A DNA stretch of 64,000 bases from Bacillus sp. FJAT-28004 (GCF_001280845.1 NZ_LGHP01000001.1:1822435-1886434); one strand, 5' to 3'. Positions 54,547-63,154 are shown, counted from the first letter of the stretch. Numbers and translations are program-made. Notes: generated from the sequence alone by a model not told the origin.

Positions 54547-56085
54547 ATGAGTACAAAATATGTTATCGGTGTTGATATAGGAACGACAAGCACGAAGGCA
54601 GTACTCTTTACGGTAAAAGGGGCCATAGTCGCAAGCCATGGTATTGAATATCCGCTGCATTCTCCTTCGCCAGCGATTGCGGAGCAGGATCCGGATGAGA
54701 TTTTTAATGCTGTGTTAGGTACAATTGGTGAAGCAGTAGCGAAAAGCAATGTTCAGCAAGAAGATATATTATGTGTTTCGTTCAGTTCAGCAATGCATAG
54801 TGTAATCGCCGTGGATCACGAGGGAACACCGATAACGAAATGTATAACTTGGGCTGACAATCGGAGTATCGAATGGACAAATAAAATTAAAAACGAATGG
54901 AATGGCCACGAAATTTATTTGCGTACAGGCACACCCATTCATCCGATGTCTCCTTTATCTAAGCTTACTTGGCTGCGTCATGATCATAAGGAGTTGTTTG
55001 ACCGAACATATAAATTTATATCGATTAAAGAGTATGTGTTCTTCAAATTGTTCGGCCGTTATGTCATCGATTATTCGATCGCATCTGCAACAGGAATGTT
55101 TCATTTGAACAATTTGCAATGGGATGAGGAAGCTCTCCGTGTTGCTGGCGTTACAGCGGATCGGCTTTCGGAGCTTGTTCCTACGACGTATAAGCTGGAG
55201 GGATTGGAAGAGCATTTTGCGAAGCAGATGAATTTGCTGTCAAACACACCATTTGTAGTAGGCGCAAGTGATGGCGTTCTCTCCAATTTGGGTGTCAATG
55301 CGATTAAGCCTGGAGTAGTTGCCGTTACGATCGGTACGAGTGGGGCTATTCGAGCTGTAACGGACAAGCCAGTAACAGATCCGAAGGGTCGAATTTTTTG
55401 CTACGCTTTAACTGAGAACCACTGGGTTATCGGGGGGCCTGTTAATAACGGGGGAATGATTTTTCGTTGGGTTCGCGATCAGATCGGTACGCAAGAAGTT
55501 ATTGCCGCCAAAGAGAGGGGCATCGATCCATACGAGCTGCTTACGGAGCTCGCTGCGAAGGCCAAACCGGGCTCTGAGGGCCTTATCTTCCATCCCTATT
55601 TGTCAGGTGAGCGTGCTCCGCTTTGGGATGCGAATGCGCGCGGTTCTTATTTTGGGCTAGGGCTGCATCATAAGAAAGAACATTTAGTTCGGGCAGCATT
55701 AGAAGGCGTCATTTATAATTTATACAGTGTGCTGATGGCACTTGAAGAATTAACGGGCAAACCAACTCAAATTCAAGCAACAGGCGGTTTTGCAAGGTCA
55801 GAGCTTTGGCGACAGATGATGGCTGATATATTTGATCAAGAATTGCATGTACCTGAGAGCATCGAAAGCTCGTGTTTAGGTGCGGTTATTTTGGGGTTGT
55901 ACAGCTTAGGCGAGGTAGATTCGCTGGACGTAGTTGCGGATATGGTAGGGGGATCACATTTTCATTTGCCAAATAAGGAAAACGCCAAAATCTATGCCGA
56001 GCTGATGCGGATCTATATCCGAGTTTCTCGTTTATTGACGGAGGAATACGCAAACATTGCAGCGTTTCAACAAAAATATGTATAG
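54547..56085 (+). CDS. gntK: Gluconokinase (FGGY family)
   Basis: A 512-residue FGGY carbohydrate kinase that phosphorylates gluconate with ATP. The N-terminal ATPase motif is VIGVDIGTTSTK (residues 6-17), and the domain-II signature includes VTIGTSGAIRAV and QATGGFARSELWRQMMAD. GCGGAGGT at 54533-54540 sets ATG 54547; the frame extends to 54451 without family similarity. It lies 105 bases after gnd and is followed by a terminator. Together with gntP and gnd it forms a full gluconate route. Confidence 0.93.
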   Translation: MSTKYVIGVDIGTTSTKAVLFTVKGAIVASHGIEYPLHSPSPAIAEQDPDEIFNAVLGTIGEAVAKSNVQQEDILCVSFSSAMHSVIAVDHEGTPITKCITWADNRSIEWTNKIKNEWNGHEIYLRTGTPIHPMSPLSKLTWLRHDHKELFDRTYKFISIKEYVFFKLFGRYVIDYSIASATGMFHLNNLQWDEEALRVAGVTADRLSELVPTTYKLEGLEEHFAKQMNLLSNTPFVVGASDGVLSNLGVNAIKPGVVAVTIGTSGAIRAVTDKPVTDPKGRIFCYALTENHWVIGGPVNNGGMIFRWVRDQIGTQEVIAAKERGIDPYELLTELAAKAKPGSEGLIFHPYLSGERAPLWDANARGSYFGLGLHHKKEHLVRAALEGVIYNLYSVLMALEELTGKPTQIQATGGFARSELWRQMMADIFDQELHVPESIESSCLGAVILGLYSLGEVDSLDVVADMVGGSHFHLPNKENAKIYAELMRIYIRVSRLLTEEYANIAAFQQKYV

Positions 56086-56094
56086 TTTTAAAGG

Positions 56095-56130
56095 AAAAAC
56101 AGCCGAGCAGCGTATGCCGGCTGTTTTTTT
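56095..56130. terminator. Terminator after gntK, shared with the cyclase gene
   Basis: AAAAACAGCCG (56095-56105) pairs with CGGCTGTTTTT (56118-56128); T residues follow on the plus strand and, by symmetry, on the minus strand. Confidence 0.85.
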
Positions 56131-56151
56131 ATTCGAAAATTGTATAGTGTA

Positions 56152-58020
56152 TTATGAGCCGTACTTCTTCAAAATCGTCGACAGCGTGAGCAGCGGCCAT
56201 ATATAGTTATTGCTCGGATAGTGAACATATACGCTGCCTGGAAGACCTGCTCCTGTCGGATAAGTATAGGTCCAATCTCGTCGCTCAAGCGATTGGAGCA
56301 ATGCCTCTACGCCTCTTTCCAATGCGGCATTAGGTTTTGCATAAACAGCTGATAGCGCGTCGAGCGCCCATGCCGTTTGGGAGGGGGTGCTAGCATGGAG
56401 TGGAACGTAATGCTTTACTTTATCGCTCAAACATGACTCGCCCCAGCCGCCGTCTTCATTTTGAATGTCCAACAGCCACTTGACTCCCTTCTGAATGGCG
56501 GGATGGTCGTCTGGTACCCCAACAGCTGTCATTCCTTTTATTGCTGCACCTGTACCATGCGTGTATGCGATTCCCCAGCGACCGTACCAACTTCCATCCC
56601 TCATTTGCTGCGAGAGAACCCATTGCACGCTGTCATCAAGCCAGCGATTGCCGATAGTCATATCGAGCTCATCCCCTAAAAAGCCAAGTACACGACCTGT
56701 TAAGTCCACTGTAGAAGGATCAGTAGAGATGTCAGAGGAACCTTCAAAAGTGAAGAAGCTGGCGGGCAGCTGGTTTCCTTCTCGCTCGAACGCAGGCCAA
56801 CCTCCATCGTCGTTGCGCATCGCTAATACCCAGTTCAGTCCTCTTTGCCAGTTGGCATGCAATCCATTTGCTTCAGAAGTAAAGGGTCGAATAGCGCGAA
56901 GGACAGCAGCGCTGTCGTCGACGTCTGGGTACAGCGTATTTACGTTTGAGAAACCCCAACCTCCCGCAGGCGTATTCGGCAATCGTTTGGTCCAATCGCC
57001 TAAACGAACCTGCTGCCTTGCTAACAAATAGACCCCAGCCTTCTCAAGAGCAGGCATGCTCGGAGAGGCACCTGCTTCTCGCAAAGCGTAAGTCAGCATT
57101 GAAGTGTCCCATACTTCAGCAGAAGCGACTTGTAGATGAGGCCTATCGACGCACATGACTGAGAGTATACCTGACAATAATCGGTTAACGGCTGGTGAAT
57201 CAACGGAGTAGCCTAGTGAAAGTAAAGATAAAATCATCAATATTGTCGCAGTAGAGAAGGTCAGCAGTGTACCATTTGGCTCGAGTCTATCGAACATAAA
57301 GGCTTCAGCTTTCTCAAACGTTGTTTTGGAGCTGGAAGGAAGCAGGCTGGTTAAAGGCAAGCTGGATATAAATTCATTCAAGGCCGATATCCAAGTTGTA
57401 TCATTCGAAAATTTGCGCGAGGCATCAACAAAGAGATTAGATAGCTCAGGCATGGTACCCGTTTTGCGTACAAATTGTTTATTGGACATAATGATAGTCG
57501 GTACAAGATGAACGCGCGCGTGTCCAGAAAGGGAGAATAAATCCAGACCGATTCCGAGGTCAGAGAAAAAAGCTTCAAGAGGAATACGCAGCATCCGAGG
57601 CCATTCCGCTTGACCTGTTGCGGCAAAGATAACCTGCGTGAGTAAAGATCTAACTTCGGATAAGCCTCCACGCTTGAGAATAAATTGCTTGGCCCTTACC
57701 ATACGCGCATCAAATTCATAATAGAATCCTGCATAAAGCAGCGCATAATAAGCCTCAGCAGTTGCGTCCAAATTGCCTTCCGACTCATCCGGATATACCT
57801 TCCAAGCACCATTTTCCTCTTGTTTAGAGGCAATTCGCGCTGCAAGCATATGAATCAATCGCTCATCTGCTCTTCCTAATAGGCGCAGCAAAATAATTAA
57901 ATAGCTATCCGTCATCGTACCGGAATCAAAGCACATTCGCCATGCACCGTCCTGAGACTGCTGCTGGATCAGTTCGGAAGTCATAGCATCTATCCTTGCA
58001 CGGATTCGTTTCATATCCAT
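56152..58020 (-). CDS. shc: Squalene-hopene cyclase family terpene cyclase
   Basis: A 622-residue class II terpene cyclase. The protonating motif D-V-D-D is at residues 366-369 (LYPDVDDSAAVLR), and QW-type repeats are seen as GGWGFSNVNTLYP, DGGWPAFE, DGSWYGRWG and DGGWGE. It may make hopene or, as B. subtilis SqhC does, a spore terpenoid (sporulenol) from tetraprenyl-curcumene; sequence alone does not decide. ATG 58020 is 12 bases after AAAGGATG; TTG 58029 is a close alternative. No squalene or curcumene synthesis genes lie nearby. Confidence 0.92.
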   Translation of the reverse strand: MDMKRIRARIDAMTSELIQQQSQDGAWRMCFDSGTMTDSYLIILLRLLGRADERLIHMLAARIASKQEENGAWKVYPDESEGNLDATAEAYYALLYAGFYYEFDARMVRAKQFILKRGGLSEVRSLLTQVIFAATGQAEWPRMLRIPLEAFFSDLGIGLDLFSLSGHARVHLVPTIIMSNKQFVRKTGTMPELSNLFVDASRKFSNDTTWISALNEFISSLPLTSLLPSSSKTTFEKAEAFMFDRLEPNGTLLTFSTATILMILSLLSLGYSVDSPAVNRLLSGILSVMCVDRPHLQVASAEVWDTSMLTYALREAGASPSMPALEKAGVYLLARQQVRLGDWTKRLPNTPAGGWGFSNVNTLYPDVDDSAAVLRAIRPFTSEANGLHANWQRGLNWVLAMRNDDGGWPAFEREGNQLPASFFTFEGSSDISTDPSTVDLTGRVLGFLGDELDMTIGNRWLDDSVQWVLSQQMRDGSWYGRWGIAYTHGTGAAIKGMTAVGVPDDHPAIQKGVKWLLDIQNEDGGWGESCLSDKVKHYVPLHASTPSQTAWALDALSAVYAKPNAALERGVEALLQSLERRDWTYTYPTGAGLPGSVYVHYPSNNYIWPLLTLSTILKKYGS

Positions 58021-58125
58021 CTGGCGCAATCATCCTTTGCAACCGTAATTGCTTAATATATATGCGCCAAGTAGCACTCACAGTCGGAGATCATCGCATG
58101 GGAATAGATGACTTGTTTAATCCGC

Positions 58126-59010
58126 TTATTCACTGTTGGTTAGAAGCCGCTGCAGCAGCATGGTTACAGCCATTGAAGCTGCTCCTTCCTTATGTCGAAT
58201 AATAGTAAAATCACGTTCAAAGCGCTGTTTATGCAAGCGGAGCTGGATCAATTCCCCGGAATCTATTTCCTTTTTTACGACCCAGCGTGACAGCATGGCA
58301 ATACCTAAACCGGATATTACGGATTGTTTGACGCTTTGACTGCTATTGAAAATGTAGGAGCGTTTTTGGATTATTTTCGCATCACGGATGAATTGATCAC
58401 TAAAAGCACGTGTACCTGAACCGCTTTCCCTCAGCACCCATACTTGGTTTTGCAGCATTTCGGCGTCAACAAAGCGCTCTGCAGCGAGCGGATGTGTAGA
58501 AGGTGCGATCAGAATCATCTCATCTTTCATATAAGGCGTAACAACTAAGTCCGTCGCGCTTGCCTCGCCTTCAATGAGTCCGATATCCAGTTCATTGGAC
58601 CTCACAGCTTGAACAATTTCCTCCGTATTTCCGATTGTCGTTTGTAAAGAGACGAGTGGGTATTGAACAGCAAATTCAGCTAGCCGTCTTGGGAGAACAT
58701 ATTCGCCAATCGTAAAGCTTGCGCCAATCTGTAAACTACCTGTCACTTTATCCTGTAAAAGCTGTATGTCCTGCTTAGCTTCTTCATATAAAGATAAAAT
58801 TTGCTTTGCCCGTTGATACATGATATCACCAGCTTCAGTAAGACGAACCTGCTTAGGAGACCGATGCAAAAGCTTTGTTCCGAGCTCATTTTCTAAATTT
58901 CGAATATGCAGGCTTACACCTGGCTGAGAAATATTTAATATATCTGCTGCTCTTGAAAAATGGCTTTGCTCTGTTACCGTAACGAACACACGCAGTGCTT
59001 CAATTATCAT
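58126..59010 (-). CDS. LysR family regulator, CysL-like
   Basis: A 294-residue LysR protein. The N-terminal winged helix-turn-helix shows FSRAADILNISQPGVSLHIRNLE, and the effector domain contains LQIGASFTIGEYVLP and ELDIGLIEGEA. The whole resembles CysL (YwfK), the activator of sulfite reductase genes in B. subtilis. GAGGG lies 6 bases before the ATG at 59010 (an adjacent ATG is at 59013). It is divergent from the YeiH-type transporter, the usual LysR arrangement, so that gene is the likely target. Confidence 0.9.
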   Translation of the reverse strand: MIIEALRVFVTVTEQSHFSRAADILNISQPGVSLHIRNLENELGTKLLHRSPKQVRLTEAGDIMYQRAKQILSLYEEAKQDIQLLQDKVTGSLQIGASFTIGEYVLPRRLAEFAVQYPLVSLQTTIGNTEEIVQAVRSNELDIGLIEGEASATDLVVTPYMKDEMILIAPSTHPLAAERFVDAEMLQNQVWVLRESGSGTRAFSDQFIRDAKIIQKRSYIFNSSQSVKQSVISGLGIAMLSRWVVKKEIDSGELIQLRLHKQRFERDFTIIRHKEGAASMAVTMLLQRLLTNSE

Positions 59011-59205
59011 CATTATCCCTCATTATTGATTGCGATTTGTTCAAATATATCGTAACAATACGGCAAAAACGAGAGAATAGCAATTCAATCATAAGCATTC
59101 CTAATGATAAGGATAGGAAATAGGTATTTCACTTAGACTGCTCAGAGCTTTATAGTGAATGCAACAGGGAACGCTTGCTTATAACAACGAACAGAGGTGA
59201 AAGTT

Positions 59206-60234
59206 ATGATCATAAAAAATGTATTATTTCGTAATCCCAATAGAGGTTTTGGTTTTACGCAAGGAATAGCTTATACAATGGGTATTGCCATTGCTGCAAA
59301 ATGTATTGCGATGCTTCCTTTTTTTAGCGTCATGGGGCAGCTGGTCGTAGCCATTCTACTTGGGATTGCATGCCGCGCATGGATAGGCATGCCGGAGCAA
59401 GCGACGAGCGGCATAACGTTTTCAAGCAAGAAGCTGCTGCGATTCGGCATTATTTTGCTGGGGCTGCGATTAAACCTGAATGATATTTTACATGCGGGGC
59501 CAAAAGTGTTTGTGCTTTCCGTTATAAACATTATATTTACGATATTTGTAGTGTATGGGATAAGCAAATGGATGAAAATAGATAAGAATCTAGGCCTTTT
59601 AACAGCTTGCGGTACGGCAATCTGCGGAGCTGCAGCTGTTGTAGCGATAGCGCCGCAATTGAAGGCAACACCAAATGAAACAGCTGTCAGCGCAACGACG
59701 GTTGCCATTTTAGGAACCATATTTACACTAGCCTACACGGTCTTGTATCCTGTGCTTCATTTAAGTGATACCGGTTATGGTATTTTCTCAGGTGCAACGC
59801 TTCATGAGATTGCGCATGTTATTGCAGCAGCGGCACCTGGAGGGCAAGAAGCGATTGATTTGGCTGTCATTGTAAAAATGACACGCGTTGCAATGCTTGT
59901 CCCAGTCGCCATTATTATTGGCATTTGGAATGGCCGCAAAGCCAATAAAGCAGATAAAGTTAGCCTAAAGCAACTGCCGATTCCTTGGTTTATCGTTGGG
60001 TTTCTTGCAATGAGCGGAGTCAATACATTAGGCATCATTCCTACTGCGGTTACAGGGAATCTGATTGTCGCCGCTTATTTTCTTATCGCGATGGCGATGG
60101 CAGGCCTCGGCCTCGGAGTCGATTTTGTCGTATTTAAGAAACTTGGAAAAAAACCTTTTATCGCGGGATTAATTGGTTCGATCCTGTTAGCTGGACTCGG
60201 TTTGCTGCTTGTTCATAGCTTTCATTTGGCTTAA
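59206..60234 (+). CDS. YeiH family putative sulfate exporter
   Basis: A 342-residue membrane protein of the YeiH/UPF0324 family with about ten TM segments. Family marks are KKLLRFGIILLGLRLNLNDI, ACGTAICGAAAVVAIAP and LHEIAHVIAAAAPGG with GxGVDFxxFKK near the end. The family is annotated as sulfate exporters, a label with limited direct evidence. AGAGGTGA at 59193-59200 selects ATG 59206; GTG 59197 lies inside that site. A CysL-like regulator is encoded divergently. Confidence 0.9.
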   Translation: MIIKNVLFRNPNRGFGFTQGIAYTMGIAIAAKCIAMLPFFSVMGQLVVAILLGIACRAWIGMPEQATSGITFSSKKLLRFGIILLGLRLNLNDILHAGPKVFVLSVINIIFTIFVVYGISKWMKIDKNLGLLTACGTAICGAAAVVAIAPQLKATPNETAVSATTVAILGTIFTLAYTVLYPVLHLSDTGYGIFSGATLHEIAHVIAAAAPGGQEAIDLAVIVKMTRVAMLVPVAIIIGIWNGRKANKADKVSLKQLPIPWFIVGFLAMSGVNTLGIIPTAVTGNLIVAAYFLIAMAMAGLGLGVDFVVFKKLGKKPFIAGLIGSILLAGLGLLLVHSFHLA

Positions 60235-60245
60235 AGAATTAGATG

Positions 60246-60283
60246 AGAAAAAGTCCGCAGGGAGACAGCACCCAGCAGACTTG
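60246..60283 (-). terminator. Terminator of the gerP operon
   Basis: On the minus strand AAGTCTGCTGGG pairs with CCCTGCGGACTT (a stem with mismatches), followed by TTTTTC. It lies just downstream of gerPE. Confidence 0.65.
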
Positions 60284-60296
60284 ATTTGCTCCATTT

Positions 60297-60737
60297 TCAA
60301 CTTTCTAGAGAAGGAGCGCTATTTTGATGTGGGAATTGCCGAATATGCTTGATTCGAGATTCTGCGTTCAAATTCACTCCATTGCCGATCTGAATGCTGG
60401 CAGCTGAGCCGGATGCAATAACTTGTATGTATCCGACCGTAATATTCGGTGCACAATTGGTTCGAAACAGTTCAATACCTTGAGCGTTGTCAAATTCAGA
60501 ATCGATGAGAATGGGTAGGGGACGTGAAAAAAGCTCATAAGAATCAAAATAAACTTCACCTGATGTCAGATGATCTTCCTTCCGCTGCACAGCTAGCGCA
60601 CGAAGTTTAGCTTTCGTCTCAGCACGATCTCCAAGCTGTACTATTCCTGCCTGGGCAACGGATATAATACGAAGGAAACCGACAGTTGCTGTTCGAACGT
60701 GGTAGGTATTTATAGATTGATCATTGATTCGATTCAT
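60297..60737 (-). CDS. gerPE: Spore germination protein GerPE
   Basis: A 146-residue inner-coat-associated protein of the GerP group, needed for germinants to pass the coat. Short modules typical of GerPE are VGFLRIISVAQAGIVQLGDR near the N-terminus and IQVIASGSAASIQIGNG near the C-terminus. Some C-terminal residues exceed the B. subtilis length (132). It is the last gene of the operon, 8 bases after gerPD. The expected next gene gerPF is missing. Confidence 0.9.
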   Translation of the reverse strand: MNRINDQSINTYHVRTATVGFLRIISVAQAGIVQLGDRAETKAKLRALAVQRKEDHLTSGEVYFDSYELFSRPLPILIDSEFDNAQGIELFRTNCAPNITVGYIQVIASGSAASIQIGNGVNLNAESRIKHIRQFPHQNSAPSLES

Positions 60738-60745
60738 GATGACAC

Positions 60746-60955
60746 CTAGCTCTGCTCGAACGTGCCGCTCTGTTCTTCAGGAGCTGGGAAAGGAGCCATC
60801 GGTCCGATGACGACAGACTCTGGAGGTGTATCGAACATGGAGTATAAGGCCACGTTATCGGTATCTCCTACTTGCAGCATAGATGCGCTTGAGACGCCAA
60901 GTACTTCAATTTGACCAACACTTAAAAGATGATTTACCACTTTAAAATACAGCAT
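60746..60955 (-). CDS. gerPD: Spore germination protein GerPD
   Basis: A 69-residue GerPD. Diagnostic segments are VGQIEVLGVSSASMLQVGD and FDTPPESVVIGPMAPFPAP. GerP proteins build a coat structure that controls permeability for small germinants. The start overlaps the gerPC stop by one base (TAATG), so translation is coupled. The length is a little above the B. subtilis protein because of a Q/S-rich tail. Confidence 0.93.
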   Translation of the reverse strand: MLYFKVVNHLLSVGQIEVLGVSSASMLQVGDTDNVALYSMFDTPPESVVIGPMAPFPAPEEQSGTFEQS

Positions 60956-61623
60956 TATGACATTCCTCCGGTTGAAGTGGAGTTACTCTGCAGCTGGCGC
61001 ATGTAAGCGAGCAGCGCAGCATCAGCATCCCTCGTTGTTTTGGCTAGCACGGCGGCCGCCATCGCATTGGAATCATTCGCAGATGGCTGAGCATCGCTAC
61101 TTCGTTCAGTCTTTTGCATATAGTACTGAATTCGTGTAGGGACCTGTTTGCGGACATCATTAATAATGATTTGTCTATGATAAGGATCTAGCGGTATTTG
61201 GAACTCGTTTTCATAAGAAAGCAGCTTTTTCTCCGCTTCGGTATCCAAATAACGAGTCATTCCTGCATAAATATCATTGTACAGTCCGCTAGGCGATGGC
61301 ATTGATGTGCCAGCAGTCGGGAAAACTTGCGTATTCGATACAGCCATCTGCTCGATGCTTCCGGGAATTGAATCATCACCCATGCCTGGAGCGGTCATGC
61401 CAATATTAAGGGTGCCATCCAGCTTCTCGACCTTCAATTGATCAAAATGATATTGAATGCCTTCTATATTGTAAGTAGGGCGCGCTTCGAGCTGCTTTAC
61501 TTGTTCACATAAAGCGATGACCTTCGCTTCAAGTGCATCGAGCCGCTCACACTGCTCTTTAAGCCTATTTTGCACTTCAAGTGACCAAAGTTGCCAAGGG
61601 GAAAGCGGATTAGACTGCTGCAT
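60955..61623 (-). CDS. gerPC: Spore germination protein GerPC
   Basis: A 222-residue GerPC. The N-terminal part is a coiled coil (LKEQCERLDALEAKVIALCE, about residues 18-45) followed by the family segment YNIEGIQYHFDQLKVEKLDG and GTLNIGMTAPG. The C-terminal half is helical, with YDPYHRQIIINDVRKQVPTR-like sequence near residues 150-170. AGGAGGAG is about 10 bases before the ATG. The gene is in the middle of the gerP operon. Confidence 0.92.
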   Translation of the reverse strand: MQQSNPLSPWQLWSLEVQNRLKEQCERLDALEAKVIALCEQVKQLEARPTYNIEGIQYHFDQLKVEKLDGTLNIGMTAPGMGDDSIPGSIEQMAVSNTQVFPTAGTSMPSPSGLYNDIYAGMTRYLDTEAEKKLLSYENEFQIPLDPYHRQIIINDVRKQVPTRIQYYMQKTERSSDAQPSANDSNAMAAAVLAKTTRDADAALLAYMRQLQSNSTSTGGMS

Positions 61624-61664
61624 GTGACTTGCTCCTCCTACTCGTCATGGGTTCAAATTTCCGC

Positions 61665-61868
61665 TTATCTAGGGTTGGGCAAAGGTACGAAGGAAAGCGG
61701 ATTATCCACGGATAGCTCTGGAGCGGGTCCGGTGAACCCACCTGAATTATAGAGCTGTGACAATGAGCGTATCGAACCGGCGCTGCCGACCTGCAGGACG
61801 GAGCTATTCGATACGCTGTCGACACGAAGCTGATGAATCGTAATTTGTTGGTGAATGGTCAGGTTCAT
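61665..61868 (-). CDS. gerPB: Spore germination protein GerPB
   Basis: A 67-residue GerPB, beginning MNLTIHQQITIHQLRVDSV and containing NSSVLQVGSAGSI, the hydrophobic beta-hairpin common to GerP members, and a proline-rich tail. Start and gerPA stop overlap by 4 bases (ATGA). It contributes to coat permeability to germinants; molecular function unknown. Confidence 0.92.
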   Translation of the reverse strand: MNLTIHQQITIHQLRVDSVSNSSVLQVGSAGSIRSLSQLYNSGGFTGPAPELSVDNPLSFVPLPNPR

Positions 61869-62092
61869 ATTGCACTCACATCATTATTCGAGCTATCTTG
61901 CACATCCGGATCAAGGGTGTTTGTTGCGCTGACAGCATTATTAGAGTTCGTTAAACTACCGGTTAGGAATGATCCTGATCCCGCATACGTCTTGGAAGTG
62001 CTATTTGGCGACACTTCCAAGGCGTCTCCAAATTGAATAATGGAGCCGGAGCCAACGCTAACAATTTTGACAAAACCGACGACAGCTGGCAT
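61865..62092 (-). CDS. gerPA: GerPA/GerPF family spore germination protein
   Basis: A 75-residue protein of the GerPA/GerPF family: MPAVVGFVKIVSVGSGSIIQ is the start, then FGDALEVSPNSTSKTYAGSGS and AVSATNTLDPDVQDSS. GerPA and GerPF are paralogues; as first gene of the operon I call it GerPA. GGGAGGA is 6-8 bases before ATG 62092. A SigK-like promoter lies upstream. Confidence 0.92.
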   Translation of the reverse strand: MPAVVGFVKIVSVGSGSIIQFGDALEVSPNSTSKTYAGSGSFLTGSLTNSNNAVSATNTLDPDVQDSSNNDVSAI

Positions 62093-62144
62093 AAGCTTCC
62101 TCCCTTTGTATAGATGATTTTTGATAAATGCATTGATCGTGGTA

Positions 62145-62172
62145 TATCTTATGCGGCATTCGCCCAGAGGTT
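62145..62172 (-). promoter_or_regulatory. SigK-type promoter of the gerP operon
   Basis: Read on the minus strand, AACC (62172-62169) is followed after 16 bases by CATAAGATA (62153-62145), matching the SigK pattern AC-N16/17-CATAnnnTA. It lies about 53 bases before gerPA. gerP is SigK-transcribed in Bacillus, which supports the call. Confidence 0.7.
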
Positions 62173-62244
62173 ACTAAGCAGAAAGTATCCTGAAAGCCGA
62201 TAGGCGCATATGCTGGTAGAAGTGCTGGAAGGCGGGTGTTTGCT

Positions 62245-62670
62245 GTGGCATCTAAATGGGATGATATGGAACGGTGGATGGAAAAGCAGCAGATGCCGAA
62301 AGGCTTTGAGCTGCTTCGTGAACCGGCTTGGGTAGAACAATATGTACGTAAAATGATGACTAAGGCACTGCCTGAAGCGGCTGGTGTTATGATCGGAGGG
62401 GGATCAGCCACTTTTTCCGAGACTCGTCATTTTTTGAATGTGAAAATTACATTGCCGGAAGGCTTTGATAAAGAGCAACTGCGGTTGTTCGTTAGAGAGG
62501 ATCGGCTGCGCCTGGATGGACTGCCGAATGGGAAACAGGAGACGATCAAGCTGCCTAAGCTTGTGAAGCCCCGGGTGTGCAAAACGTTAGTAAAGGAGAA
62601 TATCATGCATGTGAAGCTCCAGAAGCGGCCAACCAATCGGACGTATCATGAAGCGATTGTACGCTGGTAG
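62245..62670 (+). CDS. Hsp20/alpha-crystallin-like protein
   Basis: A 141-residue protein with an N-terminal helical region and a small-heat-shock-like beta domain (about residues 55-140): TRHFLNVKITLPEGFDKEQL, LRLFVREDRLRLDG, IKLPKLVKP and a final VKLQKRP strand. The LNVKITLPEG and RLRLDGL pieces match the beta3-beta7 pattern of the alpha-crystallin domain; coat-linked Hsp20 proteins of Bacillus are comparable. I select GTG 62245, with AAGGCGGGTG about 6 bases upstream; GTG 62236 is inside that site. Divergent from gerP, so a sporulation role is plausible. Confidence 0.72.
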   Translation: MASKWDDMERWMEKQQMPKGFELLREPAWVEQYVRKMMTKALPEAAGVMIGGGSATFSETRHFLNVKITLPEGFDKEQLRLFVREDRLRLDGLPNGKQETIKLPKLVKPRVCKTLVKENIMHVKLQKRPTNRTYHEAIVRW

Positions 62671-62690
62671 ATCACGCATGCCAGTAGTGT

Positions 62691-62724
62691 AAGGGCACAA
62701 ATCTGAATGAGATGTGCTCTTTTT
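62691..62724 (+). terminator. Terminator after the Hsp20-like gene
   Basis: AAGGGCACA (62691-62699) pairs with TGTGCTCTT (62713-62721) with one G-T pair, followed by five T residues. Confidence 0.7.
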
Positions 62725-62773
62725 GTCACGAAATCGACAGGGATTACAGCTGGCTAATGGCCTCACTATCCCT

Positions 62774-62840
62774 TATAATGTCTAATGAACATGTACATGT
62801 TAGCAAGCAAAAACGCCTTCGGCGTCCTTAGACGCTGAAG
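62774..62840 (+). promoter_or_regulatory. Promoter-operator-hairpin region upstream of two small membrane genes
   Basis: TATAAT at 62774-62779 is followed by a perfect 14-bp palindrome AACATGTACATGTT (62788-62801), then two mutually exclusive hairpins: ACGCC/GGCGT (62813-62825) and CTTCGGCGTC/GACGCTGAAG (62817-62840), which share the GGCGTC strand. The -35 match (TGGCTA, 17-base spacing) is poor. Confidence 0.45.
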
Positions 62841-62918
62841 TAGCTTTGACGGTGAAATATAAGATAAGTATGAGAAAATGATATAGTTTCTTATATTTTA
62901 AAAAAGGGAGTGTGTTCA

Positions 62919-63119
62919 GTGTCACTAGTTGATGTAAGCAGTGTTTCGCCTTCGCTATTCATACTTGGAATCGTTTTTTTAATGCTCATTTTCGGTCTGC
63001 TGAGCTTTGGCATATTACGGATGTTTCAGCAAAAATTTCGTACAGGCTGGTTTAGTTTCGCTGGAGCGATCGTTAGTTTCGCAGTCTTTATGTACATATT
63101 AAATAAGTGGTATCTATAA
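62919..63119 (+). CDS. Small two-TM membrane protein
   Basis: A 66-residue protein starting at GTG 62919, with AAAAGGGAG at 62902-62910; an in-frame GTG at 62910 overlaps this site. Two hydrophobic segments (about residues 12-33 and 42-62) are separated by a basic loop (RMFQQKFRTG). I do not recognise the family. It precedes another small membrane protein by 35 bases and may share its transcript. Confidence 0.65.
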   Translation: MSLVDVSSVSPSLFILGIVFLMLIFGLLSFGILRMFQQKFRTGWFSFAGAIVSFAVFMYILNKWYL

Positions 63120-63154
63120 CTTTTTTATAGCTGATCACAACCGGAGGTAAGGGC

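Noticed and set aside
56495..57031. Open frame on the plus strand (178 codons) inside the terpene cyclase gene
   Set aside because: Opposite the cyclase reading frame with DxDD and QW repeats; the translated sequence is Pro/Ser/Arg-rich without structure.
59041..59160. Clear LysR-type T-N11-A operator between the CysL-like gene and the YeiH gene
   Set aside because: ATTCCTAATGATAAGGAT is only partly palindromic and the TTTCAC/TATAGT promoter-like pair is weak; not enough to name a site.
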